Origin: UBA7330 sp043554545
Lineage (GTDB): Bacteria > Bacteroidota > Bacteroidia > Cytophagales > Cyclobacteriaceae
Direction of reading: 5' to 3'
DNA length: 64,000 bases
Assembly (NCBI GenBank): GCA_043554545.1
Contig: CP121337.1
Coordinates: 3,162,001-3,226,000 of the forward strand
Below, one piece after another: positions 26,120 through 35,775 of this stretch (positions are counted from its first letter, which is position 1; each line of letters opens with the position of its first letter). A program made the position numbers and the translations under genes. The notes under the pieces are model-generated. The model made no database searches and was not told the DNA's origin. It saw nothing but the letters and a program-made list of their open reading frames with translations.

Positions 26120-27296
26120 CAATTACCTTTTGATAAACGTTGATCGTGTTTTGAATGCAATTTTCCATGTTAAAATCTCCTGCCCGCTTCAATGATTTCA
26201 CCTGCTCAGCTTTTACCAATTGCTCATCATCCAATAAAGTTTTCATAGCCATGGCATAATCAGGTGCCTCCATGGTTTCACAAGCAAACCCAACACCTTG
26301 ACCAATTTCCTTAAGTGATGAATTGTTGGCATAAATAATAGGTGCTCCACAAGCCATGGCTTCCAGCATTGGCAAACCAAACCCTTCATAAATAGATGGA
26401 AAGACAAAACCCAGGCAATTGGAATACCAAACTGATAAATCTTCATCAGGAATGAATTCAGTGATCACTACTCTTTGGTTAATGAAATGCGGAGGATATT
26501 TTTTGAGAAGGTCCTCCACCCATGCGTTTCGCTTCCCACCAATGACTAATTTAAATTCAAACTGAGGGTTTTCATTGACCAGCAACAGCCCGGCATCCAG
26601 AAATGTCTTCAGGTTTTTGTGTGGTCCCATCGCACTCACTGTCAAGAAGTATGGATAATCACCCAATCCGTATTTACCTAAAATAGCCTTTGCCGATTGC
26701 TGATCCTTCCACGGAAAGAACCGCATTTCATCGTATCCATTGTACACCGTATGAACGGTAGATGGATCCAGCTTGCGATAATCAATCAAATCCTGACGGG
26801 TATTTTCAGATACTGCAATGATGTGATCTCCTGGTTTGATACTGTTGATGATTCTGGAAGTAATGGCTTTTTGATTGGGATGAAAATAGTCTTTGGTGAA
26901 CTTTAATGGGGTAAGATCATGCACTGTTAAAATATGCCGATTGTGAAAGTGCTTCCTGACATCCTTACGGATACGGGCATAAGTGGAGTGGTATAGATCA
27001 TATTTCTTGCCAGATTCTTTTGAGACTGTTGATCTAACCAAATTGTATATTCTTTGGAGTAAAGAATTTTGCAGGTAGTCAGGAGGAAGTTTCCCGACAT
27101 ACTCCCAGTTTTCATCAATTGATACCTGCTTTACTTCAAGGGTACTCCATACAGAACCTGATGCATTTATCCCAACTTCAATTTTCTTGTTAGTTATACC
27201 TTTTACCAGATCATAGGAATAGCGGGCAAGGCCAGACCTAAGCTTTGGATCAGATGTAATCGGACTTAAATCCAAAAGAACTGATAACTCGCCCAT
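26112..27296 (-). CDS. family 4 (GT-B) glycosyltransferase
   Basis: A 394-residue GT-B protein of the mannosyltransferase-like group. It has SGLARYSYDLVKGIT, LTVHDLTPLKFTKDYF, FLTVSAMGPHKNLKTFLDAG and PSIYEGFGLPMLEAMACGAP with E-x7-E. It overlaps the methyltransferase by 8 bp and abuts the sulfotransferase stop. Confidence 0.93.
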   Translation of the reverse strand: MGELSVLLDLSPITSDPKLRSGLARYSYDLVKGITNKKIEVGINASGSVWSTLEVKQVSIDENWEYVGKLPPDYLQNSLLQRIYNLVRSTVSKESGKKYDLYHSTYARIRKDVRKHFHNRHILTVHDLTPLKFTKDYFHPNQKAITSRIINSIKPGDHIIAVSENTRQDLIDYRKLDPSTVHTVYNGYDEMRFFPWKDQQSAKAILGKYGLGDYPYFLTVSAMGPHKNLKTFLDAGLLLVNENPQFEFKLVIGGKRNAWVEDLLKKYPPHFINQRVVITEFIPDEDLSVWYSNCLGFVFPSIYEGFGLPMLEAMACGAPIIYANNSSLKEIGQGVGFACETMEAPDYAMAMKTLLDDEQLVKAEQVKSLKRAGDFNMENCIQNTINVYQKVIDG

Positions 27297-28019
27297 TTAA
27301 AACCCAAGATTTTTCTTCATCCATACCCTTGCCGGATGATAATACTTCACAAATTTCAGGTATGCTTTAGATTTGGTCTTATGAGCGTGCGGATATGGTT
27401 CCTTCGGAATTGAACGATTGGTGAATGAACATAATTCATCCCATCCCAAAACGGAATCAATATCCAACACCAAAAGTTTTTCAGGTTTATGCTGAAAATA
27501 TTCCTCAACCATTTTTATATGCCTATTATAATAGGATCTCAGCATATCATCATTAATAGCTAAATAAGGCTCTCCGTAAACATATTCTAAAAGGCCCAGG
27601 TTGTTGCAAGTGAATATCTTTTCTGTCTTTGGATCATAATCCTTATAATTATCTATACGATACTGAAATTGATTTTTATAGTATTCTTGATCTTTATGAC
27701 GAATGACAGATCGGATCCATTTGTCTATCGGGCGGGTTGTCAAAATAAATTTAGCATCACTAAATCCTTGTTCGATTTCTTCATAAACCTCTGGAAGACA
27801 TACGGGATTATCTGTAATAGCATCGTGTGATTTGAAAAAATCATATTTTTTAGACAAACTAAAATCAATAATTTCATGACGAGGAGCAGCTTCTCCCTTA
27901 TACCATTTTTTGGAAATCATCTCCTTGTGAAAATGAAGTGCCTTAAACCCCAGAATATTTAGTGCATTCGTTAAAGAAGTAGTCCCTGTTTTTTGTAAGC
28001 CAATGCCAATTATCTTCAT
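27297..28019 (-). CDS. sulfotransferase family protein (PAPS-dependent)
   Basis: A 240-residue protein with the 5'-phosphosulfate-binding loop GIGLQKTGTTSLTNALNILG at residues 5-24 and the 3'-phosphate-binding region ILTTRPIDKWIRSVIRHKD near 92-110. Length and layout match bacterial sulfotransferase-family proteins of sugar loci. It probably sulfates a sugar of the polysaccharide before export. No PAPS-synthesis genes are in the window. It shares ATGA with the upstream GT. Confidence 0.88.
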   Translation of the reverse strand: MKIIGIGLQKTGTTSLTNALNILGFKALHFHKEMISKKWYKGEAAPRHEIIDFSLSKKYDFFKSHDAITDNPVCLPEVYEEIEQGFSDAKFILTTRPIDKWIRSVIRHKDQEYYKNQFQYRIDNYKDYDPKTEKIFTCNNLGLLEYVYGEPYLAINDDMLRSYYNRHIKMVEEYFQHKPEKLLVLDIDSVLGWDELCSFTNRSIPKEPYPHAHKTKSKAYLKFVKYYHPARVWMKKNLGF

Positions 28020-29116
28020 GATAGAATGGTCTTTAATTTTTTAATTACTAATTCTTTTTCTTGTGGAAAAGAAAAGGGAAATCCATTAGATACCATTTCT
28101 AATGCTTCAACTGCCCCGCCATGACTCCCTCCAATGACCAGGTTATCAAAATAGCCAGCTTCCAAAAATGAAATACCAAAACCTTCAAAATCATTGCCGC
28201 CATAATCATAATTTGGCATGAGAAATACCTTACTGGCTTTAAGCAAAGAGTATTTTGTCATGTCGTCTACAAAACCAGGGAAATAAACAACCTCTTCCAG
28301 ACCTTTTTCTGCCACCAACTGTTGTAGTGCACCCATTTCCGGTCCATTTCCTCCGACGATATACTTAAAATTGCCTGGTTCTTGTTTTTCCAGTTGCTCC
28401 ACAATTTCAATAGCAAAATGAAGCCCTTTCCGTTTCACTAATCGACAAATACAACTTATCAATGTGTAACCAGCCAATTTGATGTTCAATTTATCTTCCA
28501 GCTCAGATACATTGTATAATTCATGCGATTCAATATAATCGGTATCCAGCTCCGGATATAGGATCTCTTGCTTACCTGATCTAAATCCCAGCTCTCCAAA
28601 ATACTGTTGTGTCGCTTTTGAATTGAAGTAGGTAATCGTGGCCTTTTCAGCAATGCGATTTATCTGCTTAGGATGGTCTCTGAATCCCATGAAATCCAAC
28701 CCGTGATATAAAATATGATACGGTCCATTGTAATGCTTATATAGTTCCGGGATCAACTCCGGATGATGAACCTGGTAAGTGAAAAACAGTATGTCTTCGT
28801 TGGGCTTATAATACAGGGAATCTAAAGCCTTAATAACGGGATGACGGAATGCCAATTGAATCCGACTCAATATTCTAAAGCACAATGAATTGATTTTCCG
28901 AAATAGAACAATACCGTCAAAAGGCCATTTTCCATAATTCCGAGTGGGTAGTTTCATATGAAGTACCTCAAAATCTCTTGTCTCCACTTGAAAAGGGCTC
29001 AGACTGATGACTCCTTTTAACTGATGCTGTTTATAGAATTTTTTGGCCAGTACATCTGAAAAATAACCCACTCCTCCCGGATGGGAAGGAAATTCCTCAC
29101 AGACCAAAATCATCAT
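28016..29116 (-). CDS. family 4 (GT-B) glycosyltransferase
   Basis: A 366-residue GT-B protein with EFPSHPGGVGYFSDVLAKKF, LISCICRLVKRKGLHFAIEI, KYIVGGNGPEMGALQQLV and NDFEGFGISFLEAGYFDNLV. The second Glu of the E-x7-E motif is present, but the usual Ala-Cys-Gly run is replaced by GYFDN. Both ends overlap neighbours by 4 bp. Confidence 0.92.
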   Translation of the reverse strand: MMILVCEEFPSHPGGVGYFSDVLAKKFYKQHQLKGVISLSPFQVETRDFEVLHMKLPTRNYGKWPFDGIVLFRKINSLCFRILSRIQLAFRHPVIKALDSLYYKPNEDILFFTYQVHHPELIPELYKHYNGPYHILYHGLDFMGFRDHPKQINRIAEKATITYFNSKATQQYFGELGFRSGKQEILYPELDTDYIESHELYNVSELEDKLNIKLAGYTLISCICRLVKRKGLHFAIEIVEQLEKQEPGNFKYIVGGNGPEMGALQQLVAEKGLEEVVYFPGFVDDMTKYSLLKASKVFLMPNYDYGGNDFEGFGISFLEAGYFDNLVIGGSHGGAVEALEMVSNGFPFSFPQEKELVIKKLKTILS

Positions 29117-30108
29117 GACAATGCAGCCATTAATTGCTCCAGGTTTATGCTTACATTGGAATTTTTTACTCTCTTATCTACAGGAGTACCTTTCAATTGA
29201 ATATAGGGTATAGAAAGGCCTTCAGCTAGGTCTTTATAGAGTGGATTATTAATTGCACCCATTATTTCAATCACCTTTAAATTAGGAGAAGCAAAAAGTA
29301 TATTGGTTAGCGCTGCCCCATGTACTGCAATAACCAGATCTGCTTCATTAATCATTTTTATCTGATCCAATAGCGGTAGATCTTCGAAAAAGACTTTCTT
29401 GATTCCGAATTTATCAAATACTGCTTCACATTCATTCTCATTGGTAATATTTCTTCCAGCTTCCCTTTTTCGGGAGATGAATATTTTTTTTGGCCCAACT
29501 GAATTCCCTGATTTGAACCTCAATAAATTTTTCCTAAAAACCTCTAGTCCAATCTTTGAAAATCTTTCCTTTGTTCTAATTGATGATATTGTCAACAAAT
29601 GCTTCACTTCCACATTTTTTATTCCCCTGACGAATAAATCAGGCTTAAATCCCAATATCAATTCCAGTGATTGTTCTTGCCATGAATTAAGTGGTGTATT
29701 TACGATGAAAGTATACTGGTTGAGATTAACCTTTGATTTCACGATACCAAGTCTAGCTAACATATCTACCCACCAATGAAAATAATTTTCAGGATAAAGA
29801 AATGTTATTAGAATTCCATACTTAATTGTCTCATCAATTCTAGGTTTACTTAAGATGAAAAACCACTCTCGTACTCCACTTAATTTTGGAAAATCTAGTT
29901 TAAGCGGCTCAACAAATTCTGAAATCCACTTGCTTGAATTACTCAGTACAGCAGGCCTGTATGATCGTAAATATGCCTGAGCATGGTAAAAGTATAACTG
30001 ACCGTCGGAATCTATATTAGTAGGATTCAAACTAGTCGTGAATCTGATAAAAGGACTTATCAGAGACCACAATATTTTTTTTGAATGAGCTAGGAATGTA
30101 GAATACAT
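29113..30108 (-). CDS. family 61 (DUF563) glycosyltransferase
   Basis: A 331-residue protein of the GT61/DUF563 family. The motif FLYPENYFHWWVDMLARLGI near residue 105, KKIFISRKREAGRNITNENE near 200 and the C-terminal VIAVHGAALTNILFASPNLK, where H-G-A-x-L-T-N and a following Glu in VIEIMG are typical. Not the GT-B E-x7-E type, so it adds a mechanistically different step. Confidence 0.9.
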   Translation of the reverse strand: MYSTFLAHSKKILWSLISPFIRFTTSLNPTNIDSDGQLYFYHAQAYLRSYRPAVLSNSSKWISEFVEPLKLDFPKLSGVREWFFILSKPRIDETIKYGILITFLYPENYFHWWVDMLARLGIVKSKVNLNQYTFIVNTPLNSWQEQSLELILGFKPDLFVRGIKNVEVKHLLTISSIRTKERFSKIGLEVFRKNLLRFKSGNSVGPKKIFISRKREAGRNITNENECEAVFDKFGIKKVFFEDLPLLDQIKMINEADLVIAVHGAALTNILFASPNLKVIEIMGAINNPLYKDLAEGLSIPYIQLKGTPVDKRVKNSNVSINLEQLMAALS

Positions 30109-30120
30109 GCTTTCATCATG

Positions 30121-31206
30121 TCAAGTATAGGCTCTATTAATTCTGATATTTGATAGGGGCTTTTCAATAACTAAATAACTAATGAGTGAGACAAATAGTG
30201 TTAACCCAAAAAAGAGATAGATTTTAAATTCAGTTGGCACTGAATAGAAATTATCTTTTACAAGCAACAACAATGGCATGTGTAATAAGTAAATACTAAA
30301 GCTTATTTTGCCTATGAATCTTAGAAACTTCAACTCTAGCAATTGCTTGATTATGCCTTGACTTTGCTTTCCTGAAATTAACAGTAACCCCCACATTGTA
30401 GCATAAAAGATAAAAAAAAGCGGATCCTGAGAAATACTTCTGAAATGAAAATATTCTACAAGTATTACTGGAAATGTTAATATCACAACTGTTAATGATA
30501 CTAATCCAAGGAAATCAAAAATCCTGATATATGAAATATTATTGAAGATATTTCCGCGCCGAACTTCAAATATTGAAATCAGCGTTCCAACTAGAAAAAC
30601 CGGTAAGTATTTAATTGTAGATATATCTGATTGGTGGGTCTTTAATTCTAGCAAAGTTGATGCAATTATCAATAACAATATCATCATTACAATTAAATAC
30701 ATATTCCATCGAAAAATATTACGACAAGCCCAGATAATAAACGGTGAAACAAGATAATACTTAAACTCAACGGGAATTGACCAAAAAACACTTTCCCCTT
30801 TTAACAAGAACAGGTGGTCAAATATATCTTTTGGATCCTTAATTACCGTAATTACACCAAAATGAGTAAATAGAAAATGAATTAAAAGAGCAATAAAAAA
30901 TAACGGATAGATTCTCAGGAACCTTCTTAAGAAGTAATTTTTCCAATAAGGAACCATTGAATCATTTTTCAGAAATGCATTTATTATCTGTCGATCTAGT
31001 AAATAGGCTGATAAAACAAAAAACAAATAAACACCTATATGTCCAATTCTTTTAAAATCTAGTGCTTCATGAAAATATAGATTTTGATTGCTTGTATGAG
31101 AAAGAAGCACAATAAGTACAGCCAATCCCCTTAAACCATCAAGTGCTCTAAACCGAACTTTCTCATGACTTTCACCAAAAACTTGATAATTAAGGAGTTT
31201 TAACAA
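30121..31206 (-). CDS. acyltransferase family 3 (OafA-like) membrane protein
   Basis: A 361-residue polytopic protein from a TTG start. FRALDGLRGLAVLIVLLSHT holds the conserved Arg and His; YLFFVLSAYLLDRQI, YFLRRFLRIYPLFFIALLIH and VFWSIPVEFKYYLVSP follow. About 10 helices. It is only distantly similar to the 13.2 kb paralogue. Likely O-acylates the glycan from the cytoplasmic membrane. Markedly AT-rich. Confidence 0.92.
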   Translation of the reverse strand: MLKLLNYQVFGESHEKVRFRALDGLRGLAVLIVLLSHTSNQNLYFHEALDFKRIGHIGVYLFFVLSAYLLDRQIINAFLKNDSMVPYWKNYFLRRFLRIYPLFFIALLIHFLFTHFGVITVIKDPKDIFDHLFLLKGESVFWSIPVEFKYYLVSPFIIWACRNIFRWNMYLIVMMILLLIIASTLLELKTHQSDISTIKYLPVFLVGTLISIFEVRRGNIFNNISYIRIFDFLGLVSLTVVILTFPVILVEYFHFRSISQDPLFFIFYATMWGLLLISGKQSQGIIKQLLELKFLRFIGKISFSIYLLHMPLLLLVKDNFYSVPTEFKIYLFFGLTLFVSLISYLVIEKPLSNIRINRAYT

Positions 31207-31218
31207 AATATCATGGAC

Positions 31219-32016
31219 TTAGCTATATCCCAATTTTTTGATCACATTAGGATACCTTATATTTATTTCATGCAAATGCTTAGAACTCAACTCACCTTTC
31301 CATTCCCCTGGCTTTCCTGACCGTAAGTGGTCACCCTTTTTCTTTTGACCCACTTCCCTATTGGTTGCATTCTTAAATGAATTCCTTTCAACAATCTTCA
31401 AGGCCTGATCAACAAAGGAAGATTTCCAATCAAAAAATGTAAAGACCTCTCGAAATACCTCCAGGTCATTGGAGATGACATCTTCATATTTCAATTCCAT
31501 AAACTGAGGATTATCATAATTCCATCTTTGCATTCTATCAAATAAGAACCTGCACCTTTCTATTTCAAGTGTCAGACCTTCTTCTTTAGACACTGAATTC
31601 AATTTTTCCTGATAAGTCTTCCCACTAAATTCCGCAATTGGCTGGTGGGCCCAAACCTCCTTTGTCCATAAGTGATAATAGTATCCTGAAACAATGATAT
31701 CCCTAGGATCACGAATAATATGTACTCCCCTTAGATTAGTATTGGCCTGCTTAAGATAGCTATGATGGTCAAAGATGATGTCGGCCTTAGGATCAAAAGA
31801 AGCTTGCCAAGCTGCACTAAAGGTAAGCCCATATACAAAGGAAATCTCCTCAAATATCTTTCTAAACCAGTTTGTACCTGTTTTATGATGGGTACATATC
31901 ATCAATTGATGCTGCTGCTGAAAAGGATTTTTGAGCGTTTTCTTAATCCTCATCCGAAGTTTATAGGACAGACTGAAAACAGCCTGCTCCTGTGGAGTTA
32001 CAATCTCGTCTATCAC
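31219..32016 (-). CDS. sulfotransferase domain protein
   Basis: A 265-residue protein from GTG. The PAPS-binding loop is CTHHKTGTNWFRKIFEEI near residue 41, the 3'-phosphate site HIIRDPRDIIVSGYYYH near 98, and the C-terminal KKKGDHLRSGKPGEWKGEL matches the sulfotransferase_1 end motif (RKGxxGDWK-like). Its family differs from the first sulfotransferase at 27.3 kb. It overlaps the next GT by 4 bp. Confidence 0.9.
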   Translation of the reverse strand: MIDEIVTPQEQAVFSLSYKLRMRIKKTLKNPFQQQHQLMICTHHKTGTNWFRKIFEEISFVYGLTFSAAWQASFDPKADIIFDHHSYLKQANTNLRGVHIIRDPRDIIVSGYYYHLWTKEVWAHQPIAEFSGKTYQEKLNSVSKEEGLTLEIERCRFLFDRMQRWNYDNPQFMELKYEDVISNDLEVFREVFTFFDWKSSFVDQALKIVERNSFKNATNREVGQKKKGDHLRSGKPGEWKGELSSKHLHEINIRYPNVIKKLGYS

Positions 32017-33155
32017 AAAGGTGGAATTACCGCTGATTGAATTATTTTGGAAAATCGTTCAAAGGAAAAATGTTGCAAGAACAATTCATGCTGTACTTCA
32101 TCAATTGGTTTGCTAAGCAAATTTTCAATATCATCGGGAGAATATTCAGGACCATTTAAAACGGGGTGTTTATAACGCGTAGCTATTCTTTGGATATATT
32201 GGCAATCGGGGTTTGAAATTACCCTTGTATGAAAATTGATGGCTTTTATGATAGCATTTGAAGTAAATGGATGATCCTCATAATTGAGCCAAATGATCCC
32301 CGCTAATTTATAAAAGGTATTAAAATGGGCTTCATCCACCAGGTATTTGGGATCATGATAGAGCATCTCTTTTTGCTTCAGCGAATTGATTTTTTCTGCA
32401 ATAAGTTGCTGCTCTTTTTCTGAATATTGATCTTCAGGAAAGTGGCCAGCTATCATGACAAAATACTTTTGATCGTCTAATTGATCTACCAGGTTTAAAA
32501 AATCAATCAACCGTTTACGTCTTACCATGGATCCTACCATGGCAATACCCATGCGATTTTCCATTCTCTTTTGTAGTTCAAGGAAAAATTGCTCATTAAT
32601 CTCAGGCCCAAACAACAACTCAGGAAGTTGAATTACTTTATGATTTCCAGGCGCCAGATCGTATAATATTTCATCCAACATTAAAATGTTTTTTACCCTT
32701 TTCAGTGCTGTGATCCTTTGAAATTGTTCCCATTTCTGTCCCTTATTTTTCGCATAAGGTTTTAAAAATATGCCACTCCATTTGACATTAATCATGTGAT
32801 AAACCCAGGCAGGGACATCAGATGAAATCACTGAATCCAAATGTGGAAAAAAGATGAAATCTAAACCATGATTCCTGATTAAGTTTCTGAGCTGAATCAG
32901 AAGAATGAGCTGGTTTTTTGCTTTTACACTAAATAACTTCAACCAAAATGAAATGATCCGAATGGCCAACGTATAAGGCAACTCAACCAGACTGATGGAA
33001 TCATTGGGATGAATTGCCTGAAAATGCTTGTTATCTGCCGTACAAACAACCAATCGCAATGATTTTGCCTTAAGTGATTGGATGACACCTTGCAAATAGA
33101 TCGCATGGTGACCTTTTATAGTGGAATGATCAATGATCAACAGATTTAATGACAT
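32013..33155 (-). CDS. divergent GT-B glycosyltransferase
   Basis: A 380-residue protein with GT-B-like features: IDHSTIKGHHAIYLQGVIQS at the N-terminus, GIAMVGSMVRRKRLIDFLNL as donor-domain opening, and IIWLNYEDHPFTSNAIIKAI where the family 4 nucleotide-sugar motif is expected. The second Glu is lost, so assignment is weaker than for the neighbours. It probably transfers a sugar in the same pathway. Confidence 0.78.
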   Translation of the reverse strand: MSLNLLIIDHSTIKGHHAIYLQGVIQSLKAKSLRLVVCTADNKHFQAIHPNDSISLVELPYTLAIRIISFWLKLFSVKAKNQLILLIQLRNLIRNHGLDFIFFPHLDSVISSDVPAWVYHMINVKWSGIFLKPYAKNKGQKWEQFQRITALKRVKNILMLDEILYDLAPGNHKVIQLPELLFGPEINEQFFLELQKRMENRMGIAMVGSMVRRKRLIDFLNLVDQLDDQKYFVMIAGHFPEDQYSEKEQQLIAEKINSLKQKEMLYHDPKYLVDEAHFNTFYKLAGIIWLNYEDHPFTSNAIIKAINFHTRVISNPDCQYIQRIATRYKHPVLNGPEYSPDDIENLLSKPIDEVQHELFLQHFSFERFSKIIQSAVIPPL

Positions 33156-33314
33156 CTATTCAAAATAGGGTATCATCTTTCCCAATGAATCTGCTCTTTT
33201 AATATTTTGGCCGGGACGCCTCCTAACAAGCCAATACCCAAATTATATCCCATACTATATTCAAAATAAGGTTTACCATGAAAATATTTCCCATATACTA
33301 TAAAGAAAAGACTT

Positions 33315-34175
33315 CTATTTGACGCAGAAAAATCCATCTTTAAATTCTGCTTCTTTTTGAAATCCCAGGAGAGAAAATTGCTTTTTTGCCAGAACTGATT
33401 TCCATTTAGATGGTAAATTATTTATTAACCTAAGGTATATATTGTTCCTGTTGATAATTTTTGAGAGTTTCTTTGGTTTTTCAAGGTGGCTTATGATTTT
33501 ATTCACTTCCTGGTCATAGTAAGAATTAGATAAAGAATCCAACTCCTTCGACAACTGACCACTTCTATTCCTAAAGCCTCCAATCAGAATAGGAACATTA
33601 CAAGGCGATTCAATTTTCAAGAAACGTGTCCATAGTTCAAAATCTCCTGCGTATCTGTATTGGCTACTTAGTTGGTTACCCGATTTCAAAAAAAGATTTC
33701 TTCTCCAGGCGACTGATTCCTGTTGGATCCATTTGTAGTCATTCATAAATAAGCTGAAATAGCTAAAATTTCTTGGCTTTCTTACATTCAACACCACTCC
33801 ATCTTTATCTATCGTCACTTTTAATCCATGTATCCAATTAATCTCAGGTAAATCGTTGAATACTTTTGCGATGGAAAACAGACTTTTTGGAAACAAAAAG
33901 TCATCGCTATTAATCCATAACATAATTTCTCCAGTAGACCTTGAAAAACCCTTATTGAGGGCATCATACATACCCTGATCCGGTTCGCTCACCCACCAGG
34001 TAATTGATTTTTCATACTTCTGGATAATTTTGACCGTATTGTCAGTACTTCCACCATCCACAATAAAATACTCAAGATCAGGGTATCCCTGGTCAATGAC
34101 AGAACGAATGGTCTCTACAATGAATCGCTCTGAATTAAAACAAGGGGTAACTACGGTAATTTTTGGTAATCTCAA
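33315..34175 (-). CDS. family 2 glycosyltransferase
   Basis: A 286-residue GT2 from a TTG start with ITVVTPCFNSERFIVETIRS, IVDGGSTDNTVKIIQKYE, WWVSEPDQGMYDALNKGFSR and WINSDDFLFPKSL. Closely related in its core to the 10.5 kb enzyme. The following 160 bp to the next gene contain an open but startless frame ending GGVPAKILKEQIHWER, which may be a decayed piece of a neighbouring protein. Confidence 0.9.
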   Translation of the reverse strand: MRLPKITVVTPCFNSERFIVETIRSVIDQGYPDLEYFIVDGGSTDNTVKIIQKYEKSITWWVSEPDQGMYDALNKGFSRSTGEIMLWINSDDFLFPKSLFSIAKVFNDLPEINWIHGLKVTIDKDGVVLNVRKPRNFSYFSLFMNDYKWIQQESVAWRRNLFLKSGNQLSSQYRYAGDFELWTRFLKIESPCNVPILIGGFRNRSGQLSKELDSLSNSYYDQEVNKIISHLEKPKKLSKIINRNNIYLRLINNLPSKWKSVLAKKQFSLLGFQKEAEFKDGFFCVK

Positions 34176-34194
34176 TTTAATTCATTGATTACTT

Positions 34195-34490
34195 TCATAA
34201 AATGCGTTGCAAATTGCAACTACTAATTTGATAATTAGGAGAACTGATATCCACTGCTGGGGTGATCCGTTTTTCTTCTAAAATATTTTTTAAAGCTGAT
34301 GTACTTTCTGGATTAAAAAAGGTCACATTTTCAGTAGCTTGCTCCCTGTGTACAGGAATATCAGACAAAATCACATGCTTCCCAATGGCTTTTGCATCTT
34401 CCACCACCGTGCTCCAGCCTTCTATTATTAGTGCTTTTTGAATTGATGAAATTATTCTTTCACCTCTAGAGATAACTCGTTCATTTTAAA
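34195..34490 (-). pseudogene. C-terminal fragment of a family 4 glycosyltransferase
   Basis: The frame reads ERVISRGERIISSIQKALII, then EGWSTVVEDAKAIGKHVILS and DIPVHREQATENVTFFNPE. GWSTVVEDAKAIGKHVILSD is the nucleotide-sugar-binding end of a family 4 transferase. No N-terminal or acceptor domain precedes it; about 95 bases upstream lies the stop of the next intact glycosyltransferase. It appears to be the remnant of a lost transferase gene. Confidence 0.7.
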
Positions 34491-34584
34491 TAATTCTTGC
34501 AACAATATTGTTTGCTGTTTTAGGCTACAACCAGTCCAACCAATTAAGCGGTTAGCAACACATTTACAAACGTGGGTATCTTGT

Positions 34585-35775
34585 CTAATCAATTAAAGAG
34601 TTGTAGAGATGTTCAAACTTTTGATGAGCCATTGTTTCGGTCAACCTCTTCTTCATTTTTTTTAAATGCAATTTATTTTCCTTTCTAAATTCTTCTGATA
34701 GCCATAGTTGCTTGGTTTTTTCAGCAATTTCAACCACTATATATGGATTAAAATTGTAATCTTTATTGCCAATTGTTTCCGGTAGTGATGTGATGTTCGA
34801 GCAAATTACAGGTCTCTCCATAAGGATGCTTTCTACAAGAGGAAAACTGCCTGCCTCGTACAAAGTAGGAATCACTATACCAATACAGTTTTGATATAGG
34901 GAGTAGAGGTGATCATTATTCACAATACCTAAAAAAGATACTTGATTACTTAAATCGTTTTCCACTATATAGGGAGCGATGTTTTTTTGGAAATGCTCGT
35001 TTAAATGACCAGTACAGATGAGGTTAACTCGAATCGATTCACTCTCTCGCAGATGTTTTATTGCTTTTAAAAGTCTGATATGATTTTTGTGAGGCCAAGT
35101 TGCCGCTGGGAAAAGAATAAAACTCTCATATTCCTTTGGCAAAAGGAGATTTTTATTCATCTTATCAAACCACAAATTTTGCATTTCTAAAAGAACTATA
35201 TGAACTTTTTTTTCTTCAATTTGAAAATATTTAATGATGTCAACTTTAATGTGGTCATAGCTCACTACGATAGCGTCTGATTGATCTATAATCCTTTTGT
35301 AATTCGTGGCTCTGTATGCCCGCTGTTGTGACGAAAAAAATTCCGGAAAGTGGAGTTCTTGAACATCGTGCATCGTTGAAATGGTCTTAACATTCTTTCG
35401 TTGAATCAATATTTGATTAGGAAAGTGGATTATGTCAATACCATTTTCGTTTATCACAACATCTAATTCATTATATAGATAGAGCTTCTCTGTGCGTATT
35501 TTTAATATTCTATTTCTTATAATTCTTAGAATCCTTGCTGACAAATTCTTTAATTTAAGGTCTAGAGTAACCACAACTTCATCCGGGTGAATTATTTTGA
35601 ATAATTTCAAATCTATTTCTTCCAGTAGTTGCGAATTCTTATCAGCATACAAGAATAACTCAATAGACTCCCCTGAAACTCTGCCTAGAGTCTTTATTAA
35701 CGCGGAAGAATATTGAAATACTCCTCCATGTGATTTTGAAATCTTACCCAGATAAAGTAATACTCTCTTTTTCAC
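34585..35775 (-). CDS. family 4 (GT-B) glycosyltransferase
   Basis: A 396-residue GT-B protein from GTG with GKISKSHGGVFQYSSALIKT, STMHDVQELHFPEFFSSQQR, FPAATWPHKNHIRLLKAIKH and PTLYEAGSFPLVESILMERP (E-x7-E). Its start overlaps the GNAT stop by 4 bp. Low GC and codon use resemble the 30-40 kb segment rather than the 10-16 kb one. Confidence 0.92.
   Translation of the reverse strand: MKKRVLLYLGKISKSHGGVFQYSSALIKTLGRVSGESIELFLYADKNSQLLEEIDLKLFKIIHPDEVVVTLDLKLKNLSARILRIIRNRILKIRTEKLYLYNELDVVINENGIDIIHFPNQILIQRKNVKTISTMHDVQELHFPEFFSSQQRAYRATNYKRIIDQSDAIVVSYDHIKVDIIKYFQIEEKKVHIVLLEMQNLWFDKMNKNLLLPKEYESFILFPAATWPHKNHIRLLKAIKHLRESESIRVNLICTGHLNEHFQKNIAPYIVENDLSNQVSFLGIVNNDHLYSLYQNCIGIVIPTLYEAGSFPLVESILMERPVICSNITSLPETIGNKDYNFNPYIVVEIAEKTKQLWLSEEFRKENKLHLKKMKKRLTETMAHQKFEHLYNSLID

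Noticed and set aside
33160..33314. Startless frame ending GGVPAKILKEQIHWER that recalls the C-terminus of hexapeptide acyltransferases
   Set aside because: No hexapeptide repeats or start precede it and it overlaps the end of the GT2 gene in another frame; too short to assign.
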